Assembly (NCBI RefSeq): GCF_030812775.1
Contig: NZ_JAUSTI010000008.1
Location: 62,001 to 126,000 of the forward strand
Direction: 5' to 3'
Origin: Paenibacillus tundrae
GTDB taxonomy: Bacteria > Bacillota > Bacilli > Paenibacillales > Paenibacillaceae
Length of the DNA stretch: 64,000 nucleotides
Part shown: positions 8,758-18,200 of the stretch, in pieces
Position numbering within the stretch: the stretch's first letter is position 1
Layout: each line of letters starts with the position of its first letter
Made by a program: the position numbers and the translations under genes
The notes under the pieces: model-generated
The model's input: the letters and a program-made list of their open reading frames with translations, nothing else
Databases searched by the model: none
Told to the model about the DNA's origin: nothing

Positions 8758-9441
8758 ATGAATCGACCGGATTGGTTCCAGGCAGAAGAAGCGTTACAAC
8801 AGATCCAAGTCATCGGAAGCGACCGGAATGAGCTTGTAGACATCATTGGCCAAGTGGAAGGCTTGCACTGCATCGGCACAGGTACAGATGCCGCCGTATT
8901 TACGTATGACGGCTTGCCACAATATGCCTTCAAAATGTACTCGGATCATGCCCTGGACAAGTTACAAAACGAAAAAAAAGTATACGAGCAGCTCAAAGGT
9001 CTACCTTATTTCCCCACCTATTATGGCAGCGGCAGAAATATTCTTGTTATTAGCTACGAGCCTGGGGACACCCTGCTGGAATGTCTAGAGAAGGGCATAC
9101 CTGTTCCTGAGCAAGTCATGCTTGATGTGGACGCAGCTCGCGAGGCTGTCCGTAGTCGTGGACTCAATCCACGGGACATTCACTTGAAAAATGTGTTACT
9201 CCAAGAAGGACACGGCAAGGTTCTGGACGTATCTGAATACATTCAAGACGGTAACGATCATCGCTGGGAACACCTTGTCTGGGCGTATCACAATATCTAT
9301 CCTCGGATTAAGGGGACACCACTGTCTCCACGCATGCTGCAAACCATTAAATGGGGATACAATCAACTGGATCAGGCCAACATTAAGCTGGACGACCTCT
9401 CCAGAAAAGCCAACCGGCTATTCTCCCGATTTATGAAGTAG
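8758..9441 (+). CDS. protein-kinase-like protein (YrzF-type)
   Basis: 227 aa. Kinase features in order: a glycine loop and lysine (IGTGTDAAVF ... YAFKMY), a helix with glutamate (LQNEKKVYEQL), a catalytic loop RDIHLKNVLL in place of HRDxKxxN, and a metal-site DVS in place of DFG. The short length and truncated C-lobe match the small RIO/YrzF-like kinase relatives of Bacillales. The start follows AAAGGAGG at good spacing. Whether it phosphorylates proteins or a small molecule cannot be read from sequence. A terminator follows. Confidence 0.75.
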   Translation: MNRPDWFQAEEALQQIQVIGSDRNELVDIIGQVEGLHCIGTGTDAAVFTYDGLPQYAFKMYSDHALDKLQNEKKVYEQLKGLPYFPTYYGSGRNILVISYEPGDTLLECLEKGIPVPEQVMLDVDAAREAVRSRGLNPRDIHLKNVLLQEGHGKVLDVSEYIQDGNDHRWEHLVWAYHNIYPRIKGTPLSPRMLQTIKWGYNQLDQANIKLDDLSRKANRLFSRFMK

Positions 9442-9458
9442 TCTTATTACACGATTCC

Positions 9459-9504
9459 GACGGGCATTCGCAGATTGTTGCGAGCGTCCGTTTTTTTCTT
9501 TTTT
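9459..9504 (+). terminator. intrinsic terminator after the kinase-like gene
   Basis: An imperfect stem (CGGGCATTCGCA with TGCGAGCGTCCG, including G-U pairs) is followed by TTTTTTTCTTTTTTC. Confidence 0.75.
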
Positions 9505-9588
9505 CATCGGCTAGAGTAATGAATCCCCATCACTATTACCCATTACACCTCAGTACCTTAATTCATCCACTAATCAGCTCTAGAGCGC

Positions 9589-10485
9589 CTAACTTTCCTT
9601 CTCTAACCGCCCTTGTGACGGGGTCACTCCCTTATGCTTTTTATATAACTTAGTAAAATAATTGGCATTCTCGCATCCCACTCTAGCGGCAATCTCCGTA
9701 ATCGTTAGACTGCTCTCACGCAGCAGCCGCTCCGCTTCTGTCATTCTGCATCCATTCACATATTCAACGAATGTCCGGCCGGTTAGTTTTTTGAACATTT
9801 TGCAAAAATGATATGTATTTAGCCCAACCTGAGCCGCCGCTTGGGTCACTGTGATTTTGGATGTTGGTGCCGCTTCGATCTGTTCAATTAATTCCTTGAA
9901 TCGTTCGCGATTAGGAAAATAGGATCTCGAACTCCGCTCTGATCGTTGCTGTGGCAGAAACGTACGGGCAAGCATCGTGAACAGGGCATGCAATTTCGAC
10001 TTGGCAACAAGCTGATAAGCTGGCGGCCGCAAGGACATCTCTTCGATTGCCTCATGCATCAAGGTGTAATAGGTAAGACAGACCCGATCCTGATCGGCAG
10101 GTTTTACCGGGAATCTCACCCTCCCCTCCAAATAGGGAGCCACATACTGTACATGTATTGGATCATGCAGATAATCCTGAAACAGGGCTGGATTCACCAC
10201 AACCGAGTCGTATTCCACATCCCCCTCCTGGGCCGCGTATCCCACATGTAGCGTGCCGCCTGGAATAACAATAAGCTCGCCGGCCTGTGCCGTATAGGGT
10301 TTACTATCAATATGAAAAAGGACACTGCCCCTCCGCATCAAAATAAGTTCAAAATGCTCGTGCCAATGTAAATATAAAATACATTCGCCACCTTTCATCT
10401 GCTCGAAACGATTCTCAAACAGTTGAAATGGATGTGATTTATGGTCAATCCGAGTATTTTCGTGAAGCGCTTTCAGGTCTAACAT
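9589..10485 (-). CDS. AraC-family transcriptional regulator
   Basis: 298 aa from ATG 10485. The upstream in-frame GTG (10506) lies over the ribosome binding site, and AAGGAG sits 9 nt before this ATG. The N-terminal cupin sensor (YLHWHEHFELILMRRG, LIVIPGGTLHVG) is followed by the double AraC helix-turn-helix (ITVTQAAAQVGLNTYHFC and LTITEIAARVGCENANYF). It diverges from a sugar isomerase and an oxidoreductase, so it probably senses a sugar or polyol and controls that pair. The ligand is unknown. Confidence 0.92.
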   Translation of the reverse strand: MLDLKALHENTRIDHKSHPFQLFENRFEQMKGGECILYLHWHEHFELILMRRGSVLFHIDSKPYTAQAGELIVIPGGTLHVGYAAQEGDVEYDSVVVNPALFQDYLHDPIHVQYVAPYLEGRVRFPVKPADQDRVCLTYYTLMHEAIEEMSLRPPAYQLVAKSKLHALFTMLARTFLPQQRSERSSRSYFPNRERFKELIEQIEAAPTSKITVTQAAAQVGLNTYHFCKMFKKLTGRTFVEYVNGCRMTEAERLLRESSLTITEIAARVGCENANYFTKLYKKHKGVTPSQGRLEKES

Positions 10486-10682
10486 CGTCATTAGCTCCTT
10501 CCCCACAAAATCGGACTAATATTGCACAAGATTGTATAGAGCGATCTGGGCAGATACCCGGCTATAATGAGTGTGTCAGTCAAGAACTGTACACGGTTGT
10601 TCAGAAGATCGGCTATGGATCACAAAGAACACCTTGATCATTTTGAACCTCACTATAAGCCAATATTGGAGTGATTACAACA

Positions 10683-11570
10683 ATGAATAATCCATTACGC
10701 ATAGGTACCCTAGTCGGTGGAGGAGATGCCGTTCGCGTCATCCCACAGATTATGCAGCACGGCTTCGAATCATTCAATCTGACCTTCTGGCAAACGACAG
10801 GAGACTTGGATCTAACGGAAACCGCCAAACGTGTTCGCGAGATTGTAGACGAAAATAATGTTGTCATTTCTGCGCTCAGCGTGTTCGGTAATCCACTTAC
10901 TGGAGCCGGCGATAACGCAGACACCCTGGCGAGCTGGGAACGCGCTATCGATCATGCCCATCTGTTCGGCGCAGATATCGTCTCTGGATTCACAGGACGG
11001 TTGACCGATCAACCTATCGATCAATCGATTCCTAAATTCAAAGAGGTATTTGGAGAGTTAACACGCCGAGCGGCAGAACGCGGTGTACGCATCGCATTTG
11101 AAAACTGTGATATGGGTGGAACCTGGCAGACAGGGGATTGGAATATAGCACACAACCCAACGGCATGGGAGATGATGTTCAACGCTGTGCCGGAGGACAA
11201 CATCGGACTAGAATGGGAGCCATGCCACCAGATGGTCAGCCTGATTGATCCGATTCCTCAACTGCGTAAATGGGCACCCAAAGTGTTCCATGTGCATGGT
11301 AAAGACGCCACCATTGCTTGGGATATTGTGAAGCAGCATGGCGTACATGGACCGCATGAATTTGTATGGCATCGCACACCGGGCTTCGGAGATAGCAATT
11401 GGTCGGATATTATCACGATTCTGCGGCAGCATGGATACCAAGGCACAATTGATATCGAAGGCTGGCATGATCCGGTCTATAAGGACGAATTAGAGATGAC
11501 GGGACAAGTGCATGCTCTTCATTATCTGAAGCAATGTCGTGGCGGGGATTTTGTACCGAATCCAGTCTAG
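10683..11570 (+). CDS. sugar phosphate isomerase/epimerase family protein (xylose isomerase-like TIM barrel)
   Basis: 295 aa. ATG 10683 is preferred over GTG 10671 because GGAG lies just before the GTG and about 11 nt before the ATG. Barrel metal ligands are seen in RIAFENCDMGG, GLEWEPCH, KVFHVHGKDA and GTIDIEGWHD. The family includes D-tagatose 3-epimerase and IolE/IolH-like enzymes that act on sugars or inositols. It probably forms an operon with the Gfo/Idh/MocA oxidoreductase 90 bp downstream, a typical pair for sugar or inositol catabolism. The exact substrate is unknown. Confidence 0.88.
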   Translation: MNNPLRIGTLVGGGDAVRVIPQIMQHGFESFNLTFWQTTGDLDLTETAKRVREIVDENNVVISALSVFGNPLTGAGDNADTLASWERAIDHAHLFGADIVSGFTGRLTDQPIDQSIPKFKEVFGELTRRAAERGVRIAFENCDMGGTWQTGDWNIAHNPTAWEMMFNAVPEDNIGLEWEPCHQMVSLIDPIPQLRKWAPKVFHVHGKDATIAWDIVKQHGVHGPHEFVWHRTPGFGDSNWSDIITILRQHGYQGTIDIEGWHDPVYKDELEMTGQVHALHYLKQCRGGDFVPNPV

Positions 11571-11660
11571 GCAGTAGGCGTATCGTATCTGAGGATAGAC
11601 TTTGCCGATGCACAGATCATACATCAATGAAGATCATGAGAAGCAAGAGGAGATGATAAG

Positions 11661-12728
11661 GTGACTCAACAACATCGGGTCGTTATCGCCGGCTGCGGTG
11701 GCATGTCCAACACTTGGGTGGATTACGCTCTGGCTAGACCGAACACAGAGATTGTCGGGCTTGTCGATCTATACGAGCCTGTAGCAGCAGCACTTGCAGC
11801 TAAGCATGGTCTCACCTGTCCAACGTTCACCGATATTCGCGAAGCCATCCGGGCTACCGATGCTTCGATTGTATTCGATGTAACTATTCCAGCTAGCCAC
11901 TACGGTATATCGATGGCTGCGTTACAAGAGGGCTGCCATGTGTTTGGCGAGAAACCACTGGCTGAATCATTCGCTGAGTGCGAGGACATTGTGCAAACTT
12001 CACGAAGCACAGGCCGTATTCAAGCGGTTATGCAGAATCGCCGCTTCGATCCACGTATACGTGCCTATCGGCAACTGATAGAGGATGGGCATATTGGTAA
12101 AGTTGGATTTGCCGGGGCTGATTTTTTCCTTGGGCCTCACTTCGGTGGATTTCGTGACGTAATGGATAGTCCTTTATTGCTGGATATGTCCATACATACC
12201 TTCGATCAAGCTAGATTAATTATGGGGGAAAACCCCGTATCCGTTTATTGTCATGAATTCAATCCTCCAGGCTCATGGTATGAAGGCAATGCGATGGCGC
12301 TGTGCATATTTGAAATGTCCGATGGCTCAATTTTCAACTATCGTGGTTCTTGGTGTGCCGAAGGTTCACCAACTTCATGGGAAGCGTCATGGCGTGTTAC
12401 TGGGGAGAAAGGTACTGCCATCTGGGATGGTCATGACACAATCTATGCGGAGGTCGTTGCGGCGGAACAACGTGAGGCGGATGGCAAACTGTCGTTCTTG
12501 CAGCCTCATGAACGAATCGAAGGAACGTTGCCTGTGATGGAGAAGACCGGCCATCACGGCTGTCTCGAAAATATGTTCTCTGCGCTGGAGGCTGGTCACC
12601 TTCCCGAAACACACTGTAGCGACAATCAGTACAGTATGGCGATGGTACTTGCGTCTCTCGAAAGTGCCCGCACAGGTCAGAAGGTGCTGATTGGGGATCA
12701 TCTGAAAAAACCTAATAATATCGACTGA
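11661..12728 (+). CDS. Gfo/Idh/MocA-family oxidoreductase
   Basis: 355 aa. GTG start with AGAGGAGATGATAAG upstream. The N-terminal Rossmann motif is VVIAGCGGMSNTW and the family signature is GEKPLAES; catalytic-region residues DMSIHTFDQAR follow. The enzymes use NAD(P) to oxidise or reduce sugars, inositols or their derivatives. It follows the TIM-barrel isomerase on the same strand and probably shares its transcript and the AraC regulator. Confidence 0.92.
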   Translation: MTQQHRVVIAGCGGMSNTWVDYALARPNTEIVGLVDLYEPVAAALAAKHGLTCPTFTDIREAIRATDASIVFDVTIPASHYGISMAALQEGCHVFGEKPLAESFAECEDIVQTSRSTGRIQAVMQNRRFDPRIRAYRQLIEDGHIGKVGFAGADFFLGPHFGGFRDVMDSPLLLDMSIHTFDQARLIMGENPVSVYCHEFNPPGSWYEGNAMALCIFEMSDGSIFNYRGSWCAEGSPTSWEASWRVTGEKGTAIWDGHDTIYAEVVAAEQREADGKLSFLQPHERIEGTLPVMEKTGHHGCLENMFSALEAGHLPETHCSDNQYSMAMVLASLESARTGQKVLIGDHLKKPNNID

Positions 12729-12746
12729 ATCGACGAAATAACGCCT

Positions 12747-12809
12747 CTGTGATTCGTTAAATATCAGATCCGGGAAAATGGGCACAAATAGCATGTGTCA
12801 GGTTCATTA
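12747..12809. repeat. half copy of the TAACGAA element (two mirrored boxes)
   Basis: GTGATTCGTTA ends at 12759 and TCAGGTTCATTA ends at 12809, exactly 50 nt apart. This is the same orientation and spacing as the right half of the two full copies. It lies 19 bp after the oxidoreductase stop. Confidence 0.6.
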
Positions 12810-12828
12810 GATCAAAATAACGCTAAAC

Positions 12829-12868
12829 GGGATGTCCCTCGTCATGTTAATGACTTGTGGGACATCCC
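12829..12868. terminator. stem-loop between convergent genes
   Basis: A perfect 10-bp stem GGGATGTCCC / GGGACATCCC has an inner GTCAT/ATGAC stem. It is followed on the plus strand only by CTATGTGTATTT, so the U-tract is weak. It probably ends the oxidoreductase transcript. Confidence 0.55.
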
Positions 12869-12999
12869 CTATGTGTATTTATAGAAGTAGCTCTAATCTG
12901 ATTCTTGAATATGAGCATGAGACTTTAGAATGATCAGAACTTTTGGATTATCGAGAACTTGAGAACACAAGAAAACATTGAGTTCTACAGTTCCCTTCC

Positions 13000-14589
13000 T
13001 CATTTCTGCCAAGGCAAACTTCTGTAGGATGGTAAATCCACTGTCCAATCAACATCGTCAAAGTCTTGTTTGTAAATTGTTCGTTTTAGCGTAAATTTTG
13101 AACCCTTGCTTCGATCATAACCCCGAACCATAAACTTCCAATCATCCGTTATGCTTTGTCCCTTTTCATTCACTCTAATCTCAGTTCCTAAACCTTCAAT
13201 TGTATGCTCATTCCCTACATCATCCACGATTAACCAATCTTCTCGCGTATGTTTGCCCGTTTGAATAGAGCTTGCTTTAAGCACAAGTTCATTTTCTTCC
13301 GTGTCCTTGTTGTCCTTCTCCAGAACATATGCCTCTTCGACAGGATCAAAGCTATAGCCATGAATAGTGTACTCAGTACCTTCTTGCTTAATTTTGACAG
13401 GCTTTCTGTAGAGCTGATTCAAATCAAATTCGACTTGCTTTTCTTCTTTTACAGGTAACGTGTAGCCATCCAGCACAAAGCGAATATGCTTCGCATCCAG
13501 CGTTACATATGCAGGATCCCACACCTCAGATAATTGAATATGCCCCTCTGTACCACTTAGCTGGCTGAGGTCTTTCAATCGAAATTTAGCTTGCCGCGCA
13601 CCTGACCTGCTACCGTTAAAAATACGATACTCCTTCGTTTCAGGGATTTCGAGATGATAAAGAATCTCCAGCTCCTCGTCCCATCCTGCCTCGACTTTGG
13701 CTTGCAACTCATCACTCAGGCTCACATCGAGATCTAGACGAATTCCATTTGGTGTTCGAATCATTTGAGTTAATCCGATCTGTAAACCTTCTGGCGTTGT
13801 ATACGTGTTCTTCAGTGGTGTTTGGATAGATAACGCTTTGGCCTTGGTCATATCCAAATTAAATTGAAAGCTCCAGTCGATCGTTTTCTTTTCAGATGGT
13901 TTATCCACCCCGATAGTGTATTCTTCTGCAGTTAGATGCCCCAGTTCACCTCGTACAACCACTTGATCGGGGATGTCATCATTCAACTGAAATATCCATC
14001 GCTGAAAACCGGCTCGATAAAGGCTTGTTTCTTTTACGATAGTGGCGACTTGACGCCCATTCTCATCTGTAATATGAATATTGCCTGAATACGGGGTAAC
14101 AAGATACGCATTTGTCCCGTCCGGGGCTATTTGTTCGATCGTCATCACAATCTGCGAACGATCCACCAACACATGATGGATCTTGAGCGTGTAGCCCTCA
14201 TTCTCAATCTCAATCTCCGGATTAACGTATAGACCAAGCGGCTGTAGACGTTTGTAATCATCAGTTAGTTTGAAATACCTCAAGCTTTCTGGAACAGGAA
14301 TATTCGGAAGTGGTGGATTCACTGCGCTCACTCCAGGCTCTGTAGGTACGGCGTTCTGCTCCCAAGCGAACCACGCTCCCCCCAGCAGAAGAATTACAGC
14401 GGCAGCCATCCCGGTTCGACGGAACCATTTCTTTTTGCTGGCTCTCTTCGGTTGTAGCTCATCTTCTCCGCTCACCATTGATACATCTTCCAGCTTCTGC
14501 ATCACTTCCAGCGTAAAATCAGCGTCTGGTTCTTCTCGGAACAAATGTTGCTCCAGCAACCGTTCTTCCTCATTTGGAATAGGCTTCAT
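13000..14589 (-). CDS. DUF4179-type membrane protein, likely anti-sigma partner
   Basis: 529 aa. A cytoplasmic N-terminal segment of about 55 residues, one membrane helix (GMAAAVILLLGGAWFAW, near 59-75), then a large extracellular domain of the DUF4179 type. It overlaps the preceding ECF sigma gene by 20 bp and must be translated with it. The order sigma then membrane protein with a short cytoplasmic head is the standard arrangement of an ECF sigma factor with its anti-sigma factor. The anti-sigma role is inference; no zinc-binding ASD motif (HxxxCxxC) is present in the head. Confidence 0.8.
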   Translation of the reverse strand: MKPIPNEEERLLEQHLFREEPDADFTLEVMQKLEDVSMVSGEDELQPKRASKKKWFRRTGMAAAVILLLGGAWFAWEQNAVPTEPGVSAVNPPLPNIPVPESLRYFKLTDDYKRLQPLGLYVNPEIEIENEGYTLKIHHVLVDRSQIVMTIEQIAPDGTNAYLVTPYSGNIHITDENGRQVATIVKETSLYRAGFQRWIFQLNDDIPDQVVVRGELGHLTAEEYTIGVDKPSEKKTIDWSFQFNLDMTKAKALSIQTPLKNTYTTPEGLQIGLTQMIRTPNGIRLDLDVSLSDELQAKVEAGWDEELEILYHLEIPETKEYRIFNGSRSGARQAKFRLKDLSQLSGTEGHIQLSEVWDPAYVTLDAKHIRFVLDGYTLPVKEEKQVEFDLNQLYRKPVKIKQEGTEYTIHGYSFDPVEEAYVLEKDNKDTEENELVLKASSIQTGKHTREDWLIVDDVGNEHTIEGLGTEIRVNEKGQSITDDWKFMVRGYDRSKGSKFTLKRTIYKQDFDDVDWTVDLPSYRSLPWQK

Positions 14590-15142
14590 ATGTCGCTAAC
14601 CCTCCTCTACGTTCCAGCTTTTTCTTAAGTGATTTTTTGCCTCGGTGGAGGGCATTACGCACTTGCCCTGGGCTCATGCCAGTAATCTCTGCGATTTCTT
14701 CATAGCTCAGCTCATTTGTATACTTCAACAATAGGACAAGCCGATATGCCTCAGGCAGATCCTCCATTTGGCGATATATCTCACGCTGCATCTCCTTATG
14801 CAGCACTTGCTGTTCTGGTGTATTGTCATGACTGCGCTCTAGACCGTTGTCTACAGCCGTCATCATCGGTTTCTTTTCCCGTAGAAAATCCCGCATTCGA
14901 TTCACTGCAATGGTGTACACCCACGAAGAGAAGCTACTCCCCGCTCGCCTTGTTGGCAAATATCGATAGATGCGAATAAACGTATCCTGAGCTAGATCCT
15001 GTGCATCCTGATGACTTGCACCCATTCCGCGCATAATGCCGAAGACTTTATTTTTATATCGATCCACAAGGACGGCAAACAGTTGTTTCTCTCCCCCAAT
15101 AATGCGTTCAATGAGTTCCTCCTCCTGTAGCTGCTCTGCCAT
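14570..15142 (-). CDS. ECF RNA polymerase sigma factor
   Basis: 190 aa from ATG 15142, preceded by GAAGGGGG at 6-nt spacing; the longer frame to 15169 has no such site. Region 2 (ASHQDAQDLAQDTFIRIYRY, then SSWVYTIAVNRMRDFLR) and region 4 (LSYEEIAEITGMSPGQVRNA) are clear. Lengths and order match the SigW/SigV/SigM-type sigma factors of Bacillales. It is co-transcribed with the overlapping DUF4179 gene, its probable inhibitor. Confidence 0.95.
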   Translation of the reverse strand: MAEQLQEEELIERIIGGEKQLFAVLVDRYKNKVFGIMRGMGASHQDAQDLAQDTFIRIYRYLPTRRAGSSFSSWVYTIAVNRMRDFLREKKPMMTAVDNGLERSHDNTPEQQVLHKEMQREIYRQMEDLPEAYRLVLLLKYTNELSYEEIAEITGMSPGQVRNALHRGKKSLKKKLERRGGLATYEAYSK

Positions 15143-15224
15143 GTAATCCCCCTTCTCTACAGCTTCCATGCATGGTTCTGTACTATATAGACGGTGTCAC
15201 TTCCCGAAACTTCTCACTTCATCC

Positions 15225-15270
15225 AAAAAAAAGAATTCGCACGTCCCGGTAGAAGCCGGATAAGCGAATC
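15225..15270 (-). terminator. intrinsic terminator of mug
   Basis: On the minus strand, stem GATTCGC / GCGAATTC with an inner CCGG/CCGG pair is followed directly by eight Ts. Confidence 0.85.
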
Positions 15271-15285
15271 CTGCATAAGGTGTAT

Positions 15286-15792
15286 TTACTTCTTCTCGGA
15301 TACAAAATCACTGAGCTGCGTGTAGATTCCCACAATCTCATCCATTGACATTCGCACCAGACCACTGGATGAAGGAGCTACAAATTCATGAATTTCCGGA
15401 ACAACTGGATCGTCTTGGAATCCCCAGTCTACTTTGGTACGTTTGCTATATTGGGTATACACCCCTTTGCCGACAAAACAAGCGATGTCTGGGCGGTATT
15501 GCTCTAACTTTTGCTTTAAAATCTCCCGTCCCTCGGCATACTCTTCACGTGTAATATCCTCTATACCTTTTGTCGGTCGCGCTACAATATTCGTAAACCC
15601 ATATCCTAACTTCAGCAGCTCCCCGTCCTCTTCAGTTTGGTATAAACGCGGCGTCAACCCGGAACGTTCGAGGATGCGCCAGAAACGATTGCCCTTGTAT
15701 GCATAATGATGACCTGTCTCGCCGGACGTGATACTTGGATTAAATCCGATAAACAGAATGGATAAACCTGGTTCTACATGATCTGGAATCAT
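15286..15792 (-). CDS. mug: G:T/U mismatch-specific uracil/thymine DNA glycosylase (Mug family)
   Basis: 168 aa, the usual family size. The N-terminal active-site motif is GFNPSITSGETGHHYAYKG followed by NRFWRIL, and the intercalation/strand-contact region near the C-terminus is PSSSGLVRM. The enzyme removes uracil, and in relatives thymine or hypoxanthine, from mismatches in base excision repair. It is a single-gene unit with its own terminator, divergent from the transporter gene. Confidence 0.9.
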   Translation of the reverse strand: MIPDHVEPGLSILFIGFNPSITSGETGHHYAYKGNRFWRILERSGLTPRLYQTEEDGELLKLGYGFTNIVARPTKGIEDITREEYAEGREILKQKLEQYRPDIACFVGKGVYTQYSKRTKVDWGFQDDPVVPEIHEFVAPSSSGLVRMSMDEIVGIYTQLSDFVSEKK

Positions 15793-15878
15793 AGGACGTA
15801 CACGCTCCTTTTAGTGCTATAATGATTGAAGGTTTTTCGAAATAGGCTGAAATTTTCATGAAAAAGGAAGTTGAACAG

Positions 15879-16799
15879 ATGATTGCAGACATCATACTTG
15901 AAGTCGTCCTGCCCGTCTTTCTCTTAATTGCCGTCGGGTCCTGGATGCAAAAGGTGTTTAAGCTGGACTTGTACACCCTCGCCAAAATTAATTTCTATTG
16001 TATTACCCCGGCTGCTGTCTTTATGAGCATGTATCATTCCGATATGTCGGGTGAATTACTCGGTACGGTCACGCTATTCTATGCGATCTATGTCATTATT
16101 CTCTATATTATTGGTTCTGTTACGGCACGTACGCTTCGGATGAGCAAAGGTATGAAGGCTGCTTTTAATAACAGTATCATGCTCGACAATGCAGGCAATT
16201 ACGGGTTACCGATCAATGCGCTCGTGTTCCGTGGCGATCCACTTGCCTCATCCATTCAAGCGCTCGTTATGTCGTTGCAGGCTTTGCTGACCTTTACTTA
16301 TGGGGTACTCTCCATTCAAGGCGCCAAGCTTAAGGGGAATTACCGTGCAGTGATTATTGGATTTTTAAAAATGCCTGTGCCTTACGCGCTATTGCTCGGT
16401 ATCTTGCTTCATATGTGGAATGTGCCGCTACCAACCTTCTTATCTATGCCGCTAACCTATGCGCAGCAAAGTATGGTTGCTGTTGCTTTGTTGACACTGG
16501 GTGCTCAAATTGTGAAATATCCGATTCGTTTATATCGCCTTGATGTGTATATTAGCACATTTCTACGGTTGCTGATTGGCCCAGCCATTGGGATCTCCAT
16601 CGTATTGCTATTAGGTATGCAAGGTATTGCCGCTCAGGCACTTATCATTGCTTCTGGTATGCCGACTGGGGTGAATGCGTCGATTCTAGCCGAAGAGTAC
16701 GACAATGAACCAGACTTTGCTGCTCAAACGGTACTCATCTCAACCTTGCTCAACATTATTACCATTACTGCACTCATCTCATATGCCAAAACATTCTGA
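15879..16799 (+). CDS. AEC-family transporter (auxin efflux carrier type)
   Basis: 306 aa from ATG 15879, with AAAGGAAG 8 nt upstream; the earlier ATG at 15858 has no ribosome binding site. It is hydrophobic throughout, with about ten membrane segments and the conserved mid-protein NNSIMLDNAGNYGLPI that marks the family. AEC proteins export or exchange small organic acids such as malate. The substrate is not predictable here. A terminator follows. Confidence 0.88.
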   Translation: MIADIILEVVLPVFLLIAVGSWMQKVFKLDLYTLAKINFYCITPAAVFMSMYHSDMSGELLGTVTLFYAIYVIILYIIGSVTARTLRMSKGMKAAFNNSIMLDNAGNYGLPINALVFRGDPLASSIQALVMSLQALLTFTYGVLSIQGAKLKGNYRAVIIGFLKMPVPYALLLGILLHMWNVPLPTFLSMPLTYAQQSMVAVALLTLGAQIVKYPIRLYRLDVYISTFLRLLIGPAIGISIVLLLGMQGIAAQALIIASGMPTGVNASILAEEYDNEPDFAAQTVLISTLLNIITITALISYAKTF

Positions 16800-16857
16800 A
16801 GTGAGAAGCTATATACATTGAACTAAAGCATAGCAATAGTAATCATATTAAAATTCT

Positions 16858-16895
16858 AAGTCCACAACCGCTTTAAGAAGGTTGGGGACTTTTTT
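16858..16895 (+). terminator. intrinsic terminator of the AEC transporter gene
   Basis: Stem AAGTCCACAACC / GGTTGGGGACTT (one mismatch) runs into TTTTTTC. Confidence 0.88.
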
Positions 16896-17116
16896 CATTC
16901 TTCACCTTCATTCGTCCCGGTTACAGGAATAAAGTCTTAGCATGACTCCTCATTTAACCTGACTATAGAACTGTTTTGCGCGTCAAAAGCCTATTATCCG
17001 TTGCGGAAGCGAGTTTCGACCATTAAAATTATTGGGTAATTATCCCTTAGAGTTGAGTTATTTTCATATATACATATGTAGAATTACTTCATTATCATTT
17101 TCGTGAGGTGAATGTC
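16896..17116. other. upstream region of the type VII cluster
   Basis: 221 bp with no gene. It becomes AT-rich towards the end and holds GAGGTG at 17105-17110, the ribosome binding site of the WXG100 gene. Confidence 0.4.
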
Positions 17117-18184
17117 GTGACAAGAATTGTTGTCCCTCCTGAGAAGCTTCAGGATATCTCCAACCAATTTGCGCAAGCTTCGGAACAAAGCAGAAATATG
17201 ATTAGCAATCTGAGCAGACATATTAGTTCATTGCAGAGCCAGTGGTCCGGAATTACGCAGGAGCGTTTCTTTCAGAATTTTCAAGTGGCACATCGGCAAA
17301 TGGCGAATTTCTCTACTTCGGTATCTTCCATCGGCACAGAGCTAAATACAATAGCCACTCGTTTCGCCCAAGCTGATCAGTCCCAAGGAGCAGGTGTGCA
17401 GGCAAATGGCGGTCAATCTCCCTCTGGCAAAGATGTTAAAACAACGTTATCGGACCTGTATGATCAAGGGAGTAAGTCTTGGGATAAGATTAGTGGGATT
17501 CACGGTAACGTGGGACTATTTGGTACGGCTATGTATTCTGCCATGGCTACATCCATGGTGCTTTCCAAATCGGTTCATTTTAAGGTAGATCCTCGCAACC
17601 CTACTCGTGCTAAAGTGCATAATGCTCCGTGGGTTAAGGGTAAGGGTAATTCCTTCTTAAGTAACATGGCACGTAAACTAGATAAGCAATTCCGCAACCC
17701 GGGTCTGGTCATGAAAGGACTGAAGGGTTTTGATAAATTGGCAGGCAAGCTAAAGGTTGGCGATATCGGGCTCGGTTTCAGTAAAGCCAACAGCTTTGGT
17801 CAATGGACCCGAAATGTTATCGCTGGCGTAACTAAAGGCCAATATGGCATGAAAACCTCTCAAATTCCTAAAATGATCAGTAAAAAGCTGTTCCCTATTA
17901 ACGTTGGACTGAATGTGTGGGATGAAGGGGTCAAAACCGTTTCCAAGTTTAAGGAAGGTACTCTAACCAAAACAGACCTTGCCGTCTCCGCATCAAATGT
18001 TGTAATTAAGTCTGCCTCTGCGGGAGCTGGCGCAATCGTCGGTGGAACCTTATTATCATTTGCAGGGCCAGCCGGAACAGCAGTTGGGGCTTACGTAGGC
18101 GGAGCTATTGGTAGTTACGCCGGTAAACATATCGCCTCAGCGGCGGAAAAAGGAATTCGATGGGTTAGTAAACTTTTTAAATAA
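17117..18184 (+). CDS. WXG100-type type VII secretion substrate with C-terminal glycine zipper (candidate membrane toxin)
   Basis: 355 aa from GTG 17117, with GAGGTG 6 nt upstream. Residues 1-95 form the WXG100 helical hairpin: LQDISNQFAQASEQSRNMI, then the turn SQWSGI, then a second amphipathic helix. A basic middle section follows. The last 60 residues are a small-residue-rich hydrophobic stretch (SAGAGAIVGGTLLSFAG, AGTAVGAYVGGAIGSYAG), a glycine zipper that can insert in membranes, ending in an amphipathic basic tail. This resembles TspA of Staphylococcus aureus, a type VII substrate that depolarises membranes. Five paralogous small membrane proteins follow, as immunity genes do for TspA. 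Secretion by type VII is likely; toxicity is inference. Confidence 0.75.
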   Translation: MTRIVVPPEKLQDISNQFAQASEQSRNMISNLSRHISSLQSQWSGITQERFFQNFQVAHRQMANFSTSVSSIGTELNTIATRFAQADQSQGAGVQANGGQSPSGKDVKTTLSDLYDQGSKSWDKISGIHGNVGLFGTAMYSAMATSMVLSKSVHFKVDPRNPTRAKVHNAPWVKGKGNSFLSNMARKLDKQFRNPGLVMKGLKGFDKLAGKLKVGDIGLGFSKANSFGQWTRNVIAGVTKGQYGMKTSQIPKMISKKLFPINVGLNVWDEGVKTVSKFKEGTLTKTDLAVSASNVVIKSASAGAGAIVGGTLLSFAGPAGTAVGAYVGGAIGSYAGKHIASAAEKGIRWVSKLFK

Positions 18185-18200
18185 TACCAAGGGGGTATCC

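Noticed and set aside
8634..8933. Minus-strand frame over the start of the kinase-like gene
   Set aside because: It overlaps the well-supported plus-strand gene, which has a strong ribosome binding site and kinase motifs; this frame has no domain.
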